11,734 bases of DNA from an uncultured Bacilli bacterium (GCA_934140355.1 CAKPBH010000043.1:1-11734); one strand, 5' to 3'; numbered from the stretch's first letter, positions 1-5,723 are shown. The notes: a model not told the origin generated them from the letters alone. Numbers and translations: made by a program.

Positions 1-578
1 TCGCCAATGGCTAATTTTTTGTAATTATTACTAATTGTTACTTTTGTTTTTTCATCATTAGGTGTAACTTTTAAAGATACTTTAGTTTTATTTGTTATGT
101 ATTTATCAAAATTATTAGCATCTATTTTTTTGTTATCTATAAGTATTTCTTTTAATGAAACATCACTACTTTTTTGAATTTGAGTAACTGTTGTAATATT
201 TGTACTATTACTTTTGATTGTAGAATTAGTTTTTGGTTGATTGGTATTATTATTGGTATCATTGCTATTGTTACTGCCACTATTACTATTATTATTACTA
301 TTGGTATTATTGTTAGTATTGCTATTGGAAGATTGCGTATTTGAATTGATAGATGATTCTTGATTACATGGTGATGAATAACCTAACGAATCTCCATCTG
401 GATACCATCTGTCACCATCCTTAGTAGCTCTATGCCAGTGTCCATCTCCATGTTTTCCATACGTTACACCATTACAACTAACAATAGAATCTCCCCTTAG
501 TCGACCACTACTAGCATAAACTATGCTACCGTTAAAGATTAATAGAGTTATTATTAGTACAAAATGCTTTTTTTTCAT
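1..578 (-). CDS. Secreted YHYH-like / cadherin-like domain protein, 3' end outside window
   Basis: Reading leftward from the ATG at 578, 192 residues stay open to the window edge, so the C-terminus is missing. Residues 1-22 look like a signal peptide: a KKK N-region, a hydrophobic core, and a cleavage-like VYA before SS. Residues 23-71 hold a small domain with GKHGDGHWH and two Cys (C35, C71) that could form a disulfide. It resembles the short His-rich YHYH-type domains of secreted Firmicutes proteins. Residues about 72-135 are an Asn/Ser/Thr low-complexity linker. Residues about 138-192 (SLKEILIDNK, a Phe-Asp-x-Tyr stretch, VTPNDEKTKVTI) resemble a cadherin-like beta-sandwich repeat, which suggests a surface or secreted role. 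The ATG overlaps the ImmA stop (ATGA), so translation is coupled and the gene would be expressed with the repressor in a lysogen. A lysogenic-conversion role is inferred; the domain assignments are by eye. Confidence 0.8.
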   Translation of the reverse strand, partial: MKKKHFVLIITLLIFNGSIVYASSGRLRGDSIVSCNGVTYGKHGDGHWHRATKDGDRWYPDGDSLGYSSPCNQESSINSNTQSSNSNTNNNTNSNNNSNSGSNNSNDTNNNTNQPKTNSTIKSNSTNITTVTQIQKSSDVSLKEILIDNKKIDANNFDKYITNKTKVSLKVTPNDEKTKVTISNNYKKLAIG

Positions 579-886
579 TTGGCTTCCTCAATACTTTCTA
601 GTATAAATTTAATATAATTATCTGCTTCATCTTCTATGTTTTCGATATTGAATTCAAATAGTTCTTTGTCTAAATGATGTAATTCATAATGTGCAAATTC
701 GTGGAGTAATGTCTTTTTCTTTTGGCTTTTTGAAATATTCCAATTAATAACAATTAAATTTATATCTTTATATTTATGAATAAATCCATAAACTTTTTTA
801 GGTAATTTTTTATAAATTATTTTTATATTATTCTCTCTAGTATAATCTTCTTGAGAAATTTCTTTATTTAATAAATCAATTAACAT
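575..886 (-). CDS. immA: ImmA/IrrE-family metallo-endopeptidase
   Basis: 103 residues, the usual size for phage and ICE ImmA-type proteins. The zinc-protease signature HEFAH is at residues 62-66, followed by YELHH. A downstream acidic stretch (about residues 85-89, EDEAD) is placed where the third zinc ligand sits in this family. Family members (ImmA of ICEBs1, IrrE/PprI) cleave XRE-type repressors after DNA damage or quorum signals and so trigger induction. The likely substrate is the XRE repressor encoded 38 bp upstream in the same operon. GGAG sits 8 nt before the ATG. The stop overlaps the start of the secreted-protein gene. The family call is firm; the substrate is inferred from position. 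Confidence 0.88.
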   Translation of the reverse strand: MLIDLLNKEISQEDYTRENNIKIIYKKLPKKVYGFIHKYKDINLIVINWNISKSQKKKTLLHEFAHYELHHLDKELFEFNIENIEDEADNYIKFILESIEEAK

Positions 887-905
887 AATATCTACTCCTT
901 ATTTT

Positions 906-917
906 AGTATCGATACT
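906..917. repeat. 12-bp perfect palindrome between repressor and immA
   Basis: AGTATCGATACT is a perfect 12-bp palindrome in the 38-bp gap between the repressor stop and the immA ribosome binding site. It has no T-run, so it is not a standard terminator. It could be a protein-binding site or a small mRNA feature; function unknown. Confidence 0.4.
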
Positions 918-924
918 GCTAATA

Positions 925-1278
925 CTATTTATCTAATTCTTTATTTATATCTTTATGTATTGCATCCATTACATGCAATACTGCTCTTTTTTCATCATCC
1001 GTTAATTCTTTCGCTTTAGAATAGAGTAAATTATCTAATTGATTATTTTCATTAATTTCTCTTTTATTTTCAATCAAATCGGATTTTAATATTCCAAAAT
1101 AATTAGCTAGCAATTCTATTTTATCAATTCTAGGATAAGAAGTACCATTTGTCCATTCTCTTACTGTAGTATAATTAAAATCCAAATCATTGCATAATTT
1201 ATTTCGATCTACATTATTCAAGTTCATATAGTAGTTCAAATTTTTAGCAAAGATTTCTTTATTTCCTAAATCGCTCAT
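925..1278 (-). CDS. XRE-family phage repressor (CI-like)
   Basis: 117 residues. The N-terminal half (about residues 8-67) is a Cro/CI-type helix-turn-helix: LNYYMNLNNVDRNKLCNDL, then FNYTTVREWTNGTSYPRIDK and a LLANYFGI helix. The C-terminal part is short and charged, without a LexA-like Ser-Lys autoprotease domain, which fits inactivation by the neighbouring ImmA rather than RecA-driven self-cleavage. AAAGGAGG lies 4 nt before the ATG. The gene is divergent from the Cro-like gene, and three palindromic operators lie between them, one overlapping its own promoter, so autoregulation is likely. The role as master lysogeny repressor is inferred from layout and family. Confidence 0.88.
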   Translation of the reverse strand: MSDLGNKEIFAKNLNYYMNLNNVDRNKLCNDLDFNYTTVREWTNGTSYPRIDKIELLANYFGILKSDLIENKREINENNQLDNLLYSKAKELTDDEKRAVLHVMDAIHKDINKELDK

Positions 1279-1298
1279 GATTCCTCCTTTCCAAACTA

Positions 1299-1327
1299 AT
1301 TATACAATTAAATTGTAATAAAAACAA
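1299..1327 (-). promoter_or_regulatory. Leftward repressor-operon promoter
   Basis: On the minus strand a perfect -10 (TATAAT, 1304 to 1299) sits 17 bp from TTGTTT (1327 to 1322), a partial -35 match. Operator O1 lies inside the spacer and touches the -10, so bound repressor should block the polymerase. It would serve the repressor, ImmA and the secreted protein. Confidence 0.65.
1303..1317. promoter_or_regulatory. Operator O1
   Basis: TACAATTAAATTGTA is a 15-bp palindrome with a single central base. It shares the core CAATT-N-AATTG with three other sites nearby. Centre at 1310, 42 bp from O2, about four helical turns. It overlaps the leftward promoter. Confidence 0.7.
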
Positions 1328-1344
1328 GATTTTTTGTAAAAAAA

Positions 1345-1359
1345 TGCAATTAAATTGTA
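1345..1359. promoter_or_regulatory. Operator O2
   Basis: TGCAATTAAATTGTA is a near-perfect palindrome with one arm like O1 and one like O3. It lies between the two divergent promoters. Centre at 1352, 30 bp from O3, so the sites probably face the same side of the helix. Confidence 0.7.
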
Positions 1360-1367
1360 AAAATGTA

Positions 1368-1396
1368 TTGACATTGCAATTTAATTGCAATATAAT
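1368..1396 (+). promoter_or_regulatory. Rightward early promoter, perfect sigma-A consensus
   Basis: TTGACA at 1368-1373 and TATAAT at 1391-1396 are both perfect hexamers with exactly 17 bp between them. The 17-bp spacer is itself operator O3. It should drive the Cro-like gene and the long rightward early operon, and be shut off completely when O3 is occupied. Confidence 0.92.
1374..1390. promoter_or_regulatory. Operator O3 filling the early-promoter spacer
   Basis: TTGCAATTTAATTGCAA is a perfect 17-bp palindrome around the central base 1382. It begins right after the -35 and ends right before the -10 of the rightward promoter. It is the closest of the three intergenic sites to the O4 sequence. 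Confidence 0.8.
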
Positions 1397-1422
1397 GAGC
1401 TTAAGATGAAAGGAGGCAAATA

Positions 1423-1626
1423 ATGAGATTGACATTGAAAGCATTAAGAACAAATAATGGCTTGACACAAGTTGAAGCTGCTAAATTGCTTGGAATTAGT
1501 GAATATACATTAAATAATTATGAAAATTTCAAATCATATCCAGATATTTTGATGGTGAAGAAAATTTTAGAATTATATAAAGTAAAATATGATGATATTA
1601 TTTTTTTACCTCAAGATTGCAATTAA
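1423..1626 (+). CDS. Cro-like XRE helix-turn-helix regulator
   Basis: 67 residues, essentially one HTH_3/XRE domain (about residues 5-60): LKALRTNNGLTQVEAAKLLG, then ISEYTLNNYE and a C-terminal helical part. It is the first gene after the consensus rightward promoter and lies opposite the repressor, the classic Cro position. AAAGGAGG at 1409-1416 sits 6 nt before the ATG. It most likely binds the same operators as the repressor and favours lytic growth. The last codons, including the stop, form operator O4. An activator role cannot be excluded from sequence. Confidence 0.86.
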   Translation: MRLTLKALRTNNGLTQVEAAKLLGISEYTLNNYENFKSYPDILMVKKILELYKVKYDDIIFLPQDCN

Positions 1627-1633
1627 ATTGCAA
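1617..1633. promoter_or_regulatory. Operator O4, overlapping the cro-like stop codon
   Basis: TTGCAATTAAATTGCAA is a perfect 17-bp palindrome centred on 1625. It matches the O3 arms exactly and contains the Cys-Asn-stop codons of the Cro-like gene. It lies 243 bp from O3, so it could act as a roadblock or as a looping partner. Confidence 0.72.
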
Positions 1634-1685
1634 AAAAGGTCTAGCAAACTAAAATTATGAATAGAATTTAATGGGGGAACAAAAT

Positions 1686-1898
1686 ATGACAAAAAAATTA
1701 GAAATAGGCAATTCTAAAATTGAAGTTTTCTTTGAAGAAGATAAGGAAAAAATAAAAACAAATTTGATTAAGTTATATGACACTATTAATTTATTGGCAG
1801 ATAAATTTAATAGAAAAGGTATTGATACTTCAAATTGGTTTTTATCTCAACAAGACATTGAAAAAATGAAACAAGAAAATAAATATACATTTTTATAA
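1686..1898 (+). CDS. Hypothetical early phage protein (70 aa)
   Basis: I do not recognise this protein. An in-frame ATG exists at 1671, but the GGGGGAA at 1673-1679 lies inside that extension and is ideally spaced before the ATG at 1686, so 1686 is the better start. The product is acidic and mostly helical, with a hydrophobic heptad-like helix (LIKLYDTINLLADKF, about residues 27-41), a conserved-looking IDTSNWFLSQQDIEKM, and a Phe-Leu end. There are no membrane segments or Cys motifs. Its place directly after the Cro-like gene suggests an early regulatory or host-takeover role, but this is inference. Confidence 0.75.
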   Translation: MTKKLEIGNSKIEVFFEEDKEKIKTNLIKLYDTINLLADKFNRKGIDTSNWFLSQQDIEKMKQENKYTFL

Positions 1899-1913
1899 AG
1901 AACGAAAGTTCTT
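1898..1913 (+). other. Small GAAA-tetraloop hairpin before the membrane-protein gene
   Basis: AAGAAC-GAAA-GTTCTT makes a perfect 6-bp stem with a GNRA-type loop. It begins at the last base of the preceding stop codon and ends just before the AAGGGAAAGG ribosome binding site of the next gene. It has no U-tract, so it is not a terminator. It may affect mRNA processing or ribosome access. Confidence 0.35.
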
Positions 1914-1930
1914 AAGGGAAAGGACAAGTT

Positions 1931-2125
1931 ATGAAAAAGAAAAAAAGAATTAAATGGGAAAATATAATAATAATACTTATTTCAATAGTAGGATTACTAC
2001 TGCTTAAAGATTTTATAACATTAGCCACTAGTCGAATAGGATATACAAGATTGGGTGTTGTTAGTGTAATAGGAGTATTGATGTTTTTAAAAGTTTGTAT
2101 TGAGGAGTTAGTGTATGAAGATTAA
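1931..2125 (+). CDS. Small two-pass membrane protein (64 aa)
   Basis: Not recognised as a named family. It has a strongly basic N-terminus (MKKKKRIKWE), a hydrophobic segment at about residues 11-31 and a second at about 41-57, with a basic loop between and an acidic tail (EELVYED). It is therefore probably an inner-membrane protein with two helices. AAGGGAAAGG precedes the ATG. It is co-transcribed with the Cro-like gene. A candidate antisense small RNA on the other strand terminates exactly at this gene's 3' end. Possible roles such as superinfection exclusion are speculative. Confidence 0.72.
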   Translation: MKKKKRIKWENIIIILISIVGLLLLKDFITLATSRIGYTRLGVVSVIGVLMFLKVCIEELVYED

Positions 2126-2246
2126 CAAAAAAAGATTTATAAGTTGTCGGAAAACCTATAAATCAAAATCAATTTTCATAAAAAATTTCAATTCCATTAT
2201 ACCAAAAATAATAGAATTGTCAAATATAGGGGATGTAGTTGAGTAG
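2115..2246 (+). CDS. Possible small basic protein (43 aa), low confidence
   Basis: An ATG at 2115 overlaps the end of the membrane-protein gene by 11 bp and is preceded by GAGGAG with 7 nt spacing, a good ribosome binding site. The frame stays open for 43 codons to a TAG 12 bp before the replication-initiator start. The product is Lys/Ile/Ser rich and has no recognisable domain. Against it: the same DNA carries two dyads and a complete leftward promoter-terminator unit, so the open frame may be chance in AT-rich DNA. If real, the small RNA on the opposite strand would be fully antisense to it. Confidence 0.33.
   Translation: MKINKKRFISCRKTYKSKSIFIKNFNSIIPKIIELSNIGDVVE
2127..2164 (-). terminator. 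Leftward rho-independent terminator of the candidate sRNA
   Basis: Read on the minus strand, arms 2164-2153 and 2145-2134 form a 12-bp stem that includes one G-U pair, with a 7-nt loop, followed directly by seven T (2133 to 2127). On the plus strand the same wobble becomes an A-C mismatch and there is no T-run, so the signal is directional. No minus-strand protein gene precedes it. Confidence 0.72.
2127..2189 (-). ncRNA. Candidate leftward small RNA, about 63 nt (OOP-like position)
   Basis: A consensus minus-strand promoter (2223-2196) predicts a start near 2189, and a terminator hairpin with T-run ends at about 2127. The RNA would have an A/U-rich 5' part of about 25 nt and a 3' stem-loop whose loop region reads TTTTCCGACAA. 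It lies between the early regulatory genes and the replication initiator, on the strand opposite to them, as lambda OOP RNA does. It would be antisense to the possible 43-aa ORF and end at the stop codon of the membrane-protein gene. Promoter and terminator are seen directly; transcription and role are inferred. Confidence 0.6.
2189..2219. repeat. 31-bp interrupted dyad over the sRNA promoter
   Basis: CAATTC-C-ATTAT, a 7-nt centre, then ATAAT-A-GAATTG: two 12-bp arms with a single mismatch. It spans from the -35 to the expected start of the leftward promoter, so it may be an operator for it. It could also act as a structure near the replication start. Confidence 0.5.
2196..2223 (-). promoter_or_regulatory. 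Leftward sRNA promoter, perfect hexamers
   Basis: On the minus strand TTGACA (2223 to 2218) and TATAAT (2201 to 2196) are both perfect, with a 16-bp spacer ending in TGG, giving an extended -10 as well. The only other fully consensus promoter I found is the main early promoter at 1368-1396. Confidence 0.75.
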
Positions 2247-2258
2247 AGAGGATAAAAA

Positions 2259-2918
2259 ATGAATGAAGAAATTTTACATAAAGGATTGTATGCGGTTATA
2301 CCTGCAAATGTAAGATATGATACTAAATTAAAAGATAAAGCAAAATTACTTTATGGGGAGATAAGTGCTTTATCAAATGAAAAGGGTTACTGTTGGGCAA
2401 GTAATAAATATTTTGCTGAATTATATAGTGTTAGTATAACTACAATATCTTTATTAATAAAGAATTTAATTGATAGAGGCTATTTAAAATCAGAAATAGT
2501 TTATAAAGAAGGTACTAAAGAAATTAAAAAAAGGTATTTAATTTTAATTAAAGAGGGTATTAAAGAAAATTTAAAGCCCCCTATTAAAGAAAATTTAAAA
2601 GAGAATAATACAAGTATTAATAATATAAAAGAATATTATAATAGTAAAAATTCATTCTCTAAAATTAATAAATTGACTGATAGTCGTAAAAAGAAATTAT
2701 TAACAAGATTGCAAGAACAAGGGGAAGAAAATATTATAAAGGCAATAGATATAGCGTCAGAAAGTGATTTTCTAAAAGGAAAAAATGATAGAAATTGGAA
2801 AATGGATTTTGATTGGTTAATTGCAAATGATACAAATATTGTTAAAGTTTTAGAAGGTAAGTATTGTAATAAAACAAAAGAAGAAAAAGGAAGAATGTAT
2901 GGACCAATCCTCAACTGA
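2259..2918 (+). CDS. Phage replication initiator (N-terminal winged helix, HTH_36-like)
   Basis: 219 residues. The N-terminus (about residues 10-80) is a helix-turn-helix of the HTH_36 replisome-organiser type: YAVIPANVRYDTKLKDKAKL, WASNKYFAELYSVSITTISL, LIDRGYLKSEI. A charged low-complexity linker with repeated IKENLK units follows (about 98-116). The C-terminal part (about 135-202) contains LTDSRKKKLLTRL, WKMDFDWLIANDTNIVKVLEG and a KY end, the helicase-loading tail typical of Firmicutes phage initiators. AGAGAGG precedes the ATG. It overlaps the DnaB-like gene by 20 bp, so the two should be translated together. It probably binds the phage origin, perhaps within its own gene, and loads the helicase. 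Confidence 0.85.
   Translation: MNEEILHKGLYAVIPANVRYDTKLKDKAKLLYGEISALSNEKGYCWASNKYFAELYSVSITTISLLIKNLIDRGYLKSEIVYKEGTKEIKKRYLILIKEGIKENLKPPIKENLKENNTSINNIKEYYNSKNSFSKINKLTDSRKKKLLTRLQEQGEENIIKAIDIASESDFLKGKNDRNWKMDFDWLIANDTNIVKVLEGKYCNKTKEEKGRMYGPILN
2558..2599 (+). repeat. Two 18-bp direct repeats inside the initiator gene
   Basis: TATTAAAGAAAATTTAAA occurs at 2558-2575 and 2582-2599, a 24-bp period, with the only C-run of the gene (GCCCCC) between them. The repeats encode the duplicated IKENLK linker. They could be origin iterons, as in lambda O, or simply a linker duplication. Confidence 0.5.
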
Positions 2919-4116
2919 TTTAATCGAAAAAACAATTATCGGTTGCATTTATACAAAACCAAAATTAGTTGATGAATTATTTATTAAAGAAGAATACTTT
3001 AATAATCCTTATAATCGATTGGTATTTAAAGTGTCATTAGAATTTTATAAAAAGAACAAAACACTAGATATGATTTTAATATACCAACAATATCAACAAT
3101 ACTTAACTGATAATTTTATGATTTATTTATCAGAAACAATGGAATTAATTAGCACTACAACAATATTTGATAATTATCAAGAAAGGTTATTTGAAGTTTA
3201 TCGAAATCAATTAATTATTAAATGCGTTAATAAATTTACAAAGAAAGAAATAACACAAGATCAATTGTTTGATTATTTAGAAAAAATAAAAAATATGGTA
3301 TCTAATAAGAATTATCAATTTTTATCAGCAGAAGAAATATATTCAATCATTTCTAAAGAAAACAATCAAATTAATTTTAGATTAAAAACATTAAGTAATT
3401 TAATCAAACTGTCTGAACATGACCTAGTAGTTATAGGTGCTAGACCAGGAGTTGGTAAAACAGGTTTTGCTTTAAATTTATTGGAAGATATTTCAAATCA
3501 GTACAAGTGTTTGTATTTCAATATGGAAATGAGCGAGCAACAAGTACTAAGACGGTTAGTATCTATTAATTCTAAAGTACCAATTAATAATTTAACTCAT
3601 CCAGAAACAAAATATCAAGCAAGTATTGTAAAAGATGCTGTTAAGTCAATAGCAAATAAGAAATTAAAAATCTTTACAGGACTGCAAACAACCAATTCAA
3701 TTAAACAATTAATAATAAAGGAATCTAAAAAAGAACATGTTGTAGTGTTTATTGATTATGTTGGATTAATCGCAGGATATAATAACAAATCCCCATATGA
3801 AAGAATAACAAATATTGTAAAGGAGTTAAGACAAATTAGTTTAAATTTTGATTGCACTATTATATGTTTAGCTCAAGTAAATAGAAACGGTGATGATGCT
3901 CCAATGTTAAAAGATCTAAAAGATTCAGGAGAATTAGAGCAATCAGCTGTATCAGTTATGTTATTACATAATGAAAATGCTACTAAAACAGTTGATAAAA
4001 AAGTAGAAGAATTAGATGTAATGGTTGCTAAAAACAGAAATGGTAGGACAGGCACTATTAAGGTTGAATACAATCAATTTAATCAACAAATTTTTGAAAA
4101 GAGGATATTTAAATGA
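2899..4116 (+). CDS. Replicative DNA helicase, DnaB-like
   Basis: 405 residues, near the usual DnaB length (about 440) and slightly short. Residues 1-135 match the DnaB N-terminal helical domain (EKTIIGCIYTKP, EEYFNNPYNRLVF). After a linker comes the RecA-fold domain: Walker A at 180-187 (GARPGVGKT), NMEMSEQQ near 208-215 with the conserved Glu, Walker B at 281-291 with D286, AQVNR at 325-329, an LKDLKDSGELEQSA stretch near 337-350, and VAKNRNGRTG near 376-385, which supplies basic residues typical of the family's ATP-site finger. Its start lies inside the initiator gene. It unwinds DNA at the phage fork and probably recruits host primase, since no primase gene is seen here. Confidence 0.93.
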   Translation: MDQSSTDLIEKTIIGCIYTKPKLVDELFIKEEYFNNPYNRLVFKVSLEFYKKNKTLDMILIYQQYQQYLTDNFMIYLSETMELISTTTIFDNYQERLFEVYRNQLIIKCVNKFTKKEITQDQLFDYLEKIKNMVSNKNYQFLSAEEIYSIISKENNQINFRLKTLSNLIKLSEHDLVVIGARPGVGKTGFALNLLEDISNQYKCLYFNMEMSEQQVLRRLVSINSKVPINNLTHPETKYQASIVKDAVKSIANKKLKIFTGLQTTNSIKQLIIKESKKEHVVVFIDYVGLIAGYNNKSPYERITNIVKELRQISLNFDCTIICLAQVNRNGDDAPMLKDLKDSGELEQSAVSVMLLHNENATKTVDKKVEELDVMVAKNRNGRTGTIKVEYNQFNQQIFEKRIFK

Positions 4117-4433
4117 GGTTATTATTAGAAGACGTTGTATATGATGTTTTAACTAAAAAAATAAAAGCAAGAGATGATGATTTTGAATTAGTATTAAGAG
4201 TTTATGAAACTTTATGTCCTGATTTATTAGAAATGAAATTAATAAGTATTTTGTCAGATCATAAAGAATATGGACTACCTAGTTTTGAAAGTATTACCAG
4301 AGCAAGAAGAAAAATTCAATCTCAACATAACGAATTGATTAGTCAGAAAACAAGACAAAAAAGAATGAAATTAGAAAGAGAATACCGAGATTATTACTCA
4401 AAGAAAGAAGAAAGGAATTTTAATTATGAGTAA
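4113..4433 (+). CDS. Conserved phage protein following the helicase (106 aa)
   Basis: It starts in an ATGA overlap with the helicase stop. The N-terminal half is acidic and helical (YDVLTKKIKARDDDFELVLR). The centre, HKEYGLPSFESITRARRKIQ, is a motif I know from small proteins next to phage replication genes in Firmicutes phages, and the C-terminus is a basic helix (KTRQKRMKLEREYRDYY). No function is known to me. Nucleic-acid binding or a helicase accessory role is plausible from charge and position only. Confidence 0.78.
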   Translation: MRLLLEDVVYDVLTKKIKARDDDFELVLRVYETLCPDLLEMKLISILSDHKEYGLPSFESITRARRKIQSQHNELISQKTRQKRMKLEREYRDYYSKKEERNFNYE

Positions 4434-4662
4434 GGAACAATTACTAAATCATTATAGAAATTTATATCAAGTAGTAAAAAGAGATAAGGACGAAATAGAA
4501 AGAGAATTAGAAGAGTATAAAACTTTATCTACTATGCACAAAGACATCATTAAAAGTTTGAATAAGAGAATTGATATTTTAAAGAAAAATAATGCAGTTT
4601 TAGAACATAACATAACTTTGTTATTAGATAATGCTATAGAACCATTTGAGGAAAGATTATGA
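4426..4662 (+). CDS. Small coiled-coil protein (78 aa)
   Basis: Not recognised. Nearly the whole chain is predicted helix with heptad-like spacing (KRDKDEIERELEEYKTL, IKSLNKRIDILKKNNAVLEH), so a coiled coil is likely. There are no Cys pairs, membrane segments or catalytic motifs. It overlaps its upstream neighbour by 8 bp and its downstream neighbour by 4 bp (ATGA). It opens a run of small coiled-coil genes that extends to about 8600. Confidence 0.7.
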   Translation: MSKEQLLNHYRNLYQVVKRDKDEIERELEEYKTLSTMHKDIIKSLNKRIDILKKNNAVLEHNITLLLDNAIEPFEERL

Positions 4663-4832
4663 ATAACGAAATTGCTATCGAAAAGACTATAAAGTATTTA
4701 TTAAAGTTAAAAAAATCAAAAATACTAAAAACTATAGCAGAACAAAATGATTTAAAATCAGTAATTGAACAATTAGATTCAATAAAATACGAGTTAAAAA
4801 GGGAGAAGAAAAAGTATGATGAAATTAGATAA
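4659..4832 (+). CDS. Small helical protein (57 aa)
   Basis: A short gene fills what otherwise looks like a 150-bp gap. The ATG at 4659 overlaps the previous stop (ATGA), with GAGGAAAG just upstream, and the frame runs 57 codons to a TAA at 4830. The product is Lys-rich and helical (KTIKYLLKLKKSKILKTI, LKSVIEQLDSIKYELKRE). It overlaps the next gene by 17 bp. Function unknown. The tight overlaps on both sides are the main reason to accept it. Confidence 0.62.
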   Translation: MNNEIAIEKTIKYLLKLKKSKILKTIAEQNDLKSVIEQLDSIKYELKREKKKYDEIR

Positions 4833-5160
4833 GAATAAAACTTTATTTTGTGACAAGATAAATTTAAATAGAAAATTAGAAGTCAATGATATATTAGAAC
4901 AAATTTTTCAAAAGATGGGAGCATTTAACTATCATTGTGGTTATATTCCAGAGAGTATTTTACTAAATCCAAAGGATTATATCAAAATTAAAAAAGAAAA
5001 AGATAATGTTATTTCAAAAAGAGAAGATGGAGAATATATTTTAACAATGAGAATTATATTAAACGATAATTTGGTAAGAGCAAGAAAAATGAGTTTTAAA
5101 GATAAAGTTTGGATTAAAAAATTATTTCCTCAAAATAGGAGAAAAAGTAATGAGGTTTAA
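4816..5160 (+). CDS. Hypothetical phage protein (114 aa)
   Basis: Not recognised. Two ATGs stand in tandem (4816 and 4819); the first is better placed behind GGGAGAAG. The protein is mixed alpha/beta: residues 20-50 include DILEQIFQKMGAFNYHCGYI, followed by LLNPKDYIKIKKEKDNVI, a strand-rich YILTMRIILNDNLVRARKM, and a basic C-terminus. It overlaps the genes on both sides. It is one of the few globular-looking proteins in this accessory block. Confidence 0.7.
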   Translation: MMKLDKNKTLFCDKINLNRKLEVNDILEQIFQKMGAFNYHCGYIPESILLNPKDYIKIKKEKDNVISKREDGEYILTMRIILNDNLVRARKMSFKDKVWIKKLFPQNRRKSNEV

Positions 5161-5524
5161 GATTGTAGATAAAGTTAAATATGAGCTTATGGAAAAGATA
5201 GTAGAAAGACAAGATAATTATATTGAGTAAATTAAGAAAGCAAACAAAGAAATTGATAACTTAAAATCTTTACTCGAAATAAAAAATAAAAGTCTTCATC
5301 TTTTGAGTTCTAGAGTAGGTGGTATGTCAAATAGTAACCAGAAAAAACAAACAAAAATCGAAAAGCTACAAGATGATTTAAAAGAGACAATAAGCGAAAA
5401 TATACAACTAAAAGAAAGTCTAAAATTTTATCAAAAATATGGAAAAGAAAATCCAAAACTAGAAAAGGTAAAAAATTATTATTTACTTAGAAAAGAAGTA
5501 GAAAGAAGAAATAAATATGAATAA
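5150..5524 (+). pseudogene. Coiled-coil protein gene split by an in-frame TAA
   Basis: From the ATG at 5150 (GGAG upstream, overlapping the previous stop) the frame encodes 26 residues ending NYIE, meets TAA at 5228-5230, then continues in the same frame, without any shift, for 97 more codons to 5524. Both halves are the same kind of Lys/Glu helix, and the sequence right after the TAA (IKKANKEIDNLKSLLEI) continues the heptads, so one substitution (for example CAA or GAA to TAA) would explain it. The remaining downstream part could restart at the ATG at 5303, giving 73 aa, but that ATG has only a weak ribosome binding site. Either the gene is broken or it makes two short proteins. Confidence 0.68.
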
Positions 5525-5723
5525 TAAAAAGAACGAATTAGTATTTATGTTTGGGTTAGGTTGTTTAATGTTTTCTATTGTAGTAATCTCTTATTCTTTA
5601 ATTGTTTCTTTTGATAATAAGCAATTATATAAAAAGCTTTCTAAGATGAATCAAGAAATAATTAATTATGAATGGCAACTTAGTCAAGTGAAGTGGATTT
5701 GTGAGGTGTCTCATGGCGAATAA
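5517..5723 (+). CDS. Single-pass membrane protein (68 aa)
   Basis: Not recognised. After MNNKKNE a hydrophobic segment spans about residues 8-31. The rest is a polar helix (NKQLYKKLSKMNQEIINYEW). The topology resembles a small membrane anchor with a coiled-coil tail, as in spanin-like or holin-accessory proteins, but it sits in the early accessory block, far from lysis genes. It overlaps the previous ORF by 8 bp and the next by 11 bp. Confidence 0.66.
   Translation: MNNKKNELVFMFGLGCLMFSIVVISYSLIVSFDNKQLYKKLSKMNQEIINYEWQLSQVKWICEVSHGE

Noticed and set aside
241..345. Simple-sequence repeats as a phase-variation tract in the secreted-protein gene
   Set aside because: The Asn/Ser/Thr codon run is degenerate (AAT, AGT, ACC mixed) rather than a uniform unit, so slippage is not clearly favoured.
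1259..1468. Minus-strand 69-codon ORF across the switch region
   Set aside because: It runs through both promoters and all three operators, overlaps the cro-like start, and its repeated QLNC/QFNC residues are just the operator sequence translated.
2636..2935. Minus-strand 99-codon ORF opposite the initiator gene
   Set aside because: Shadow of the conserved C-terminal part of the initiator; no ribosome binding site or promoter for it.
3873..4073. Minus-strand 66-codon ORF opposite the helicase
   Set aside because: Shadow of the conserved helicase core; no independent support.
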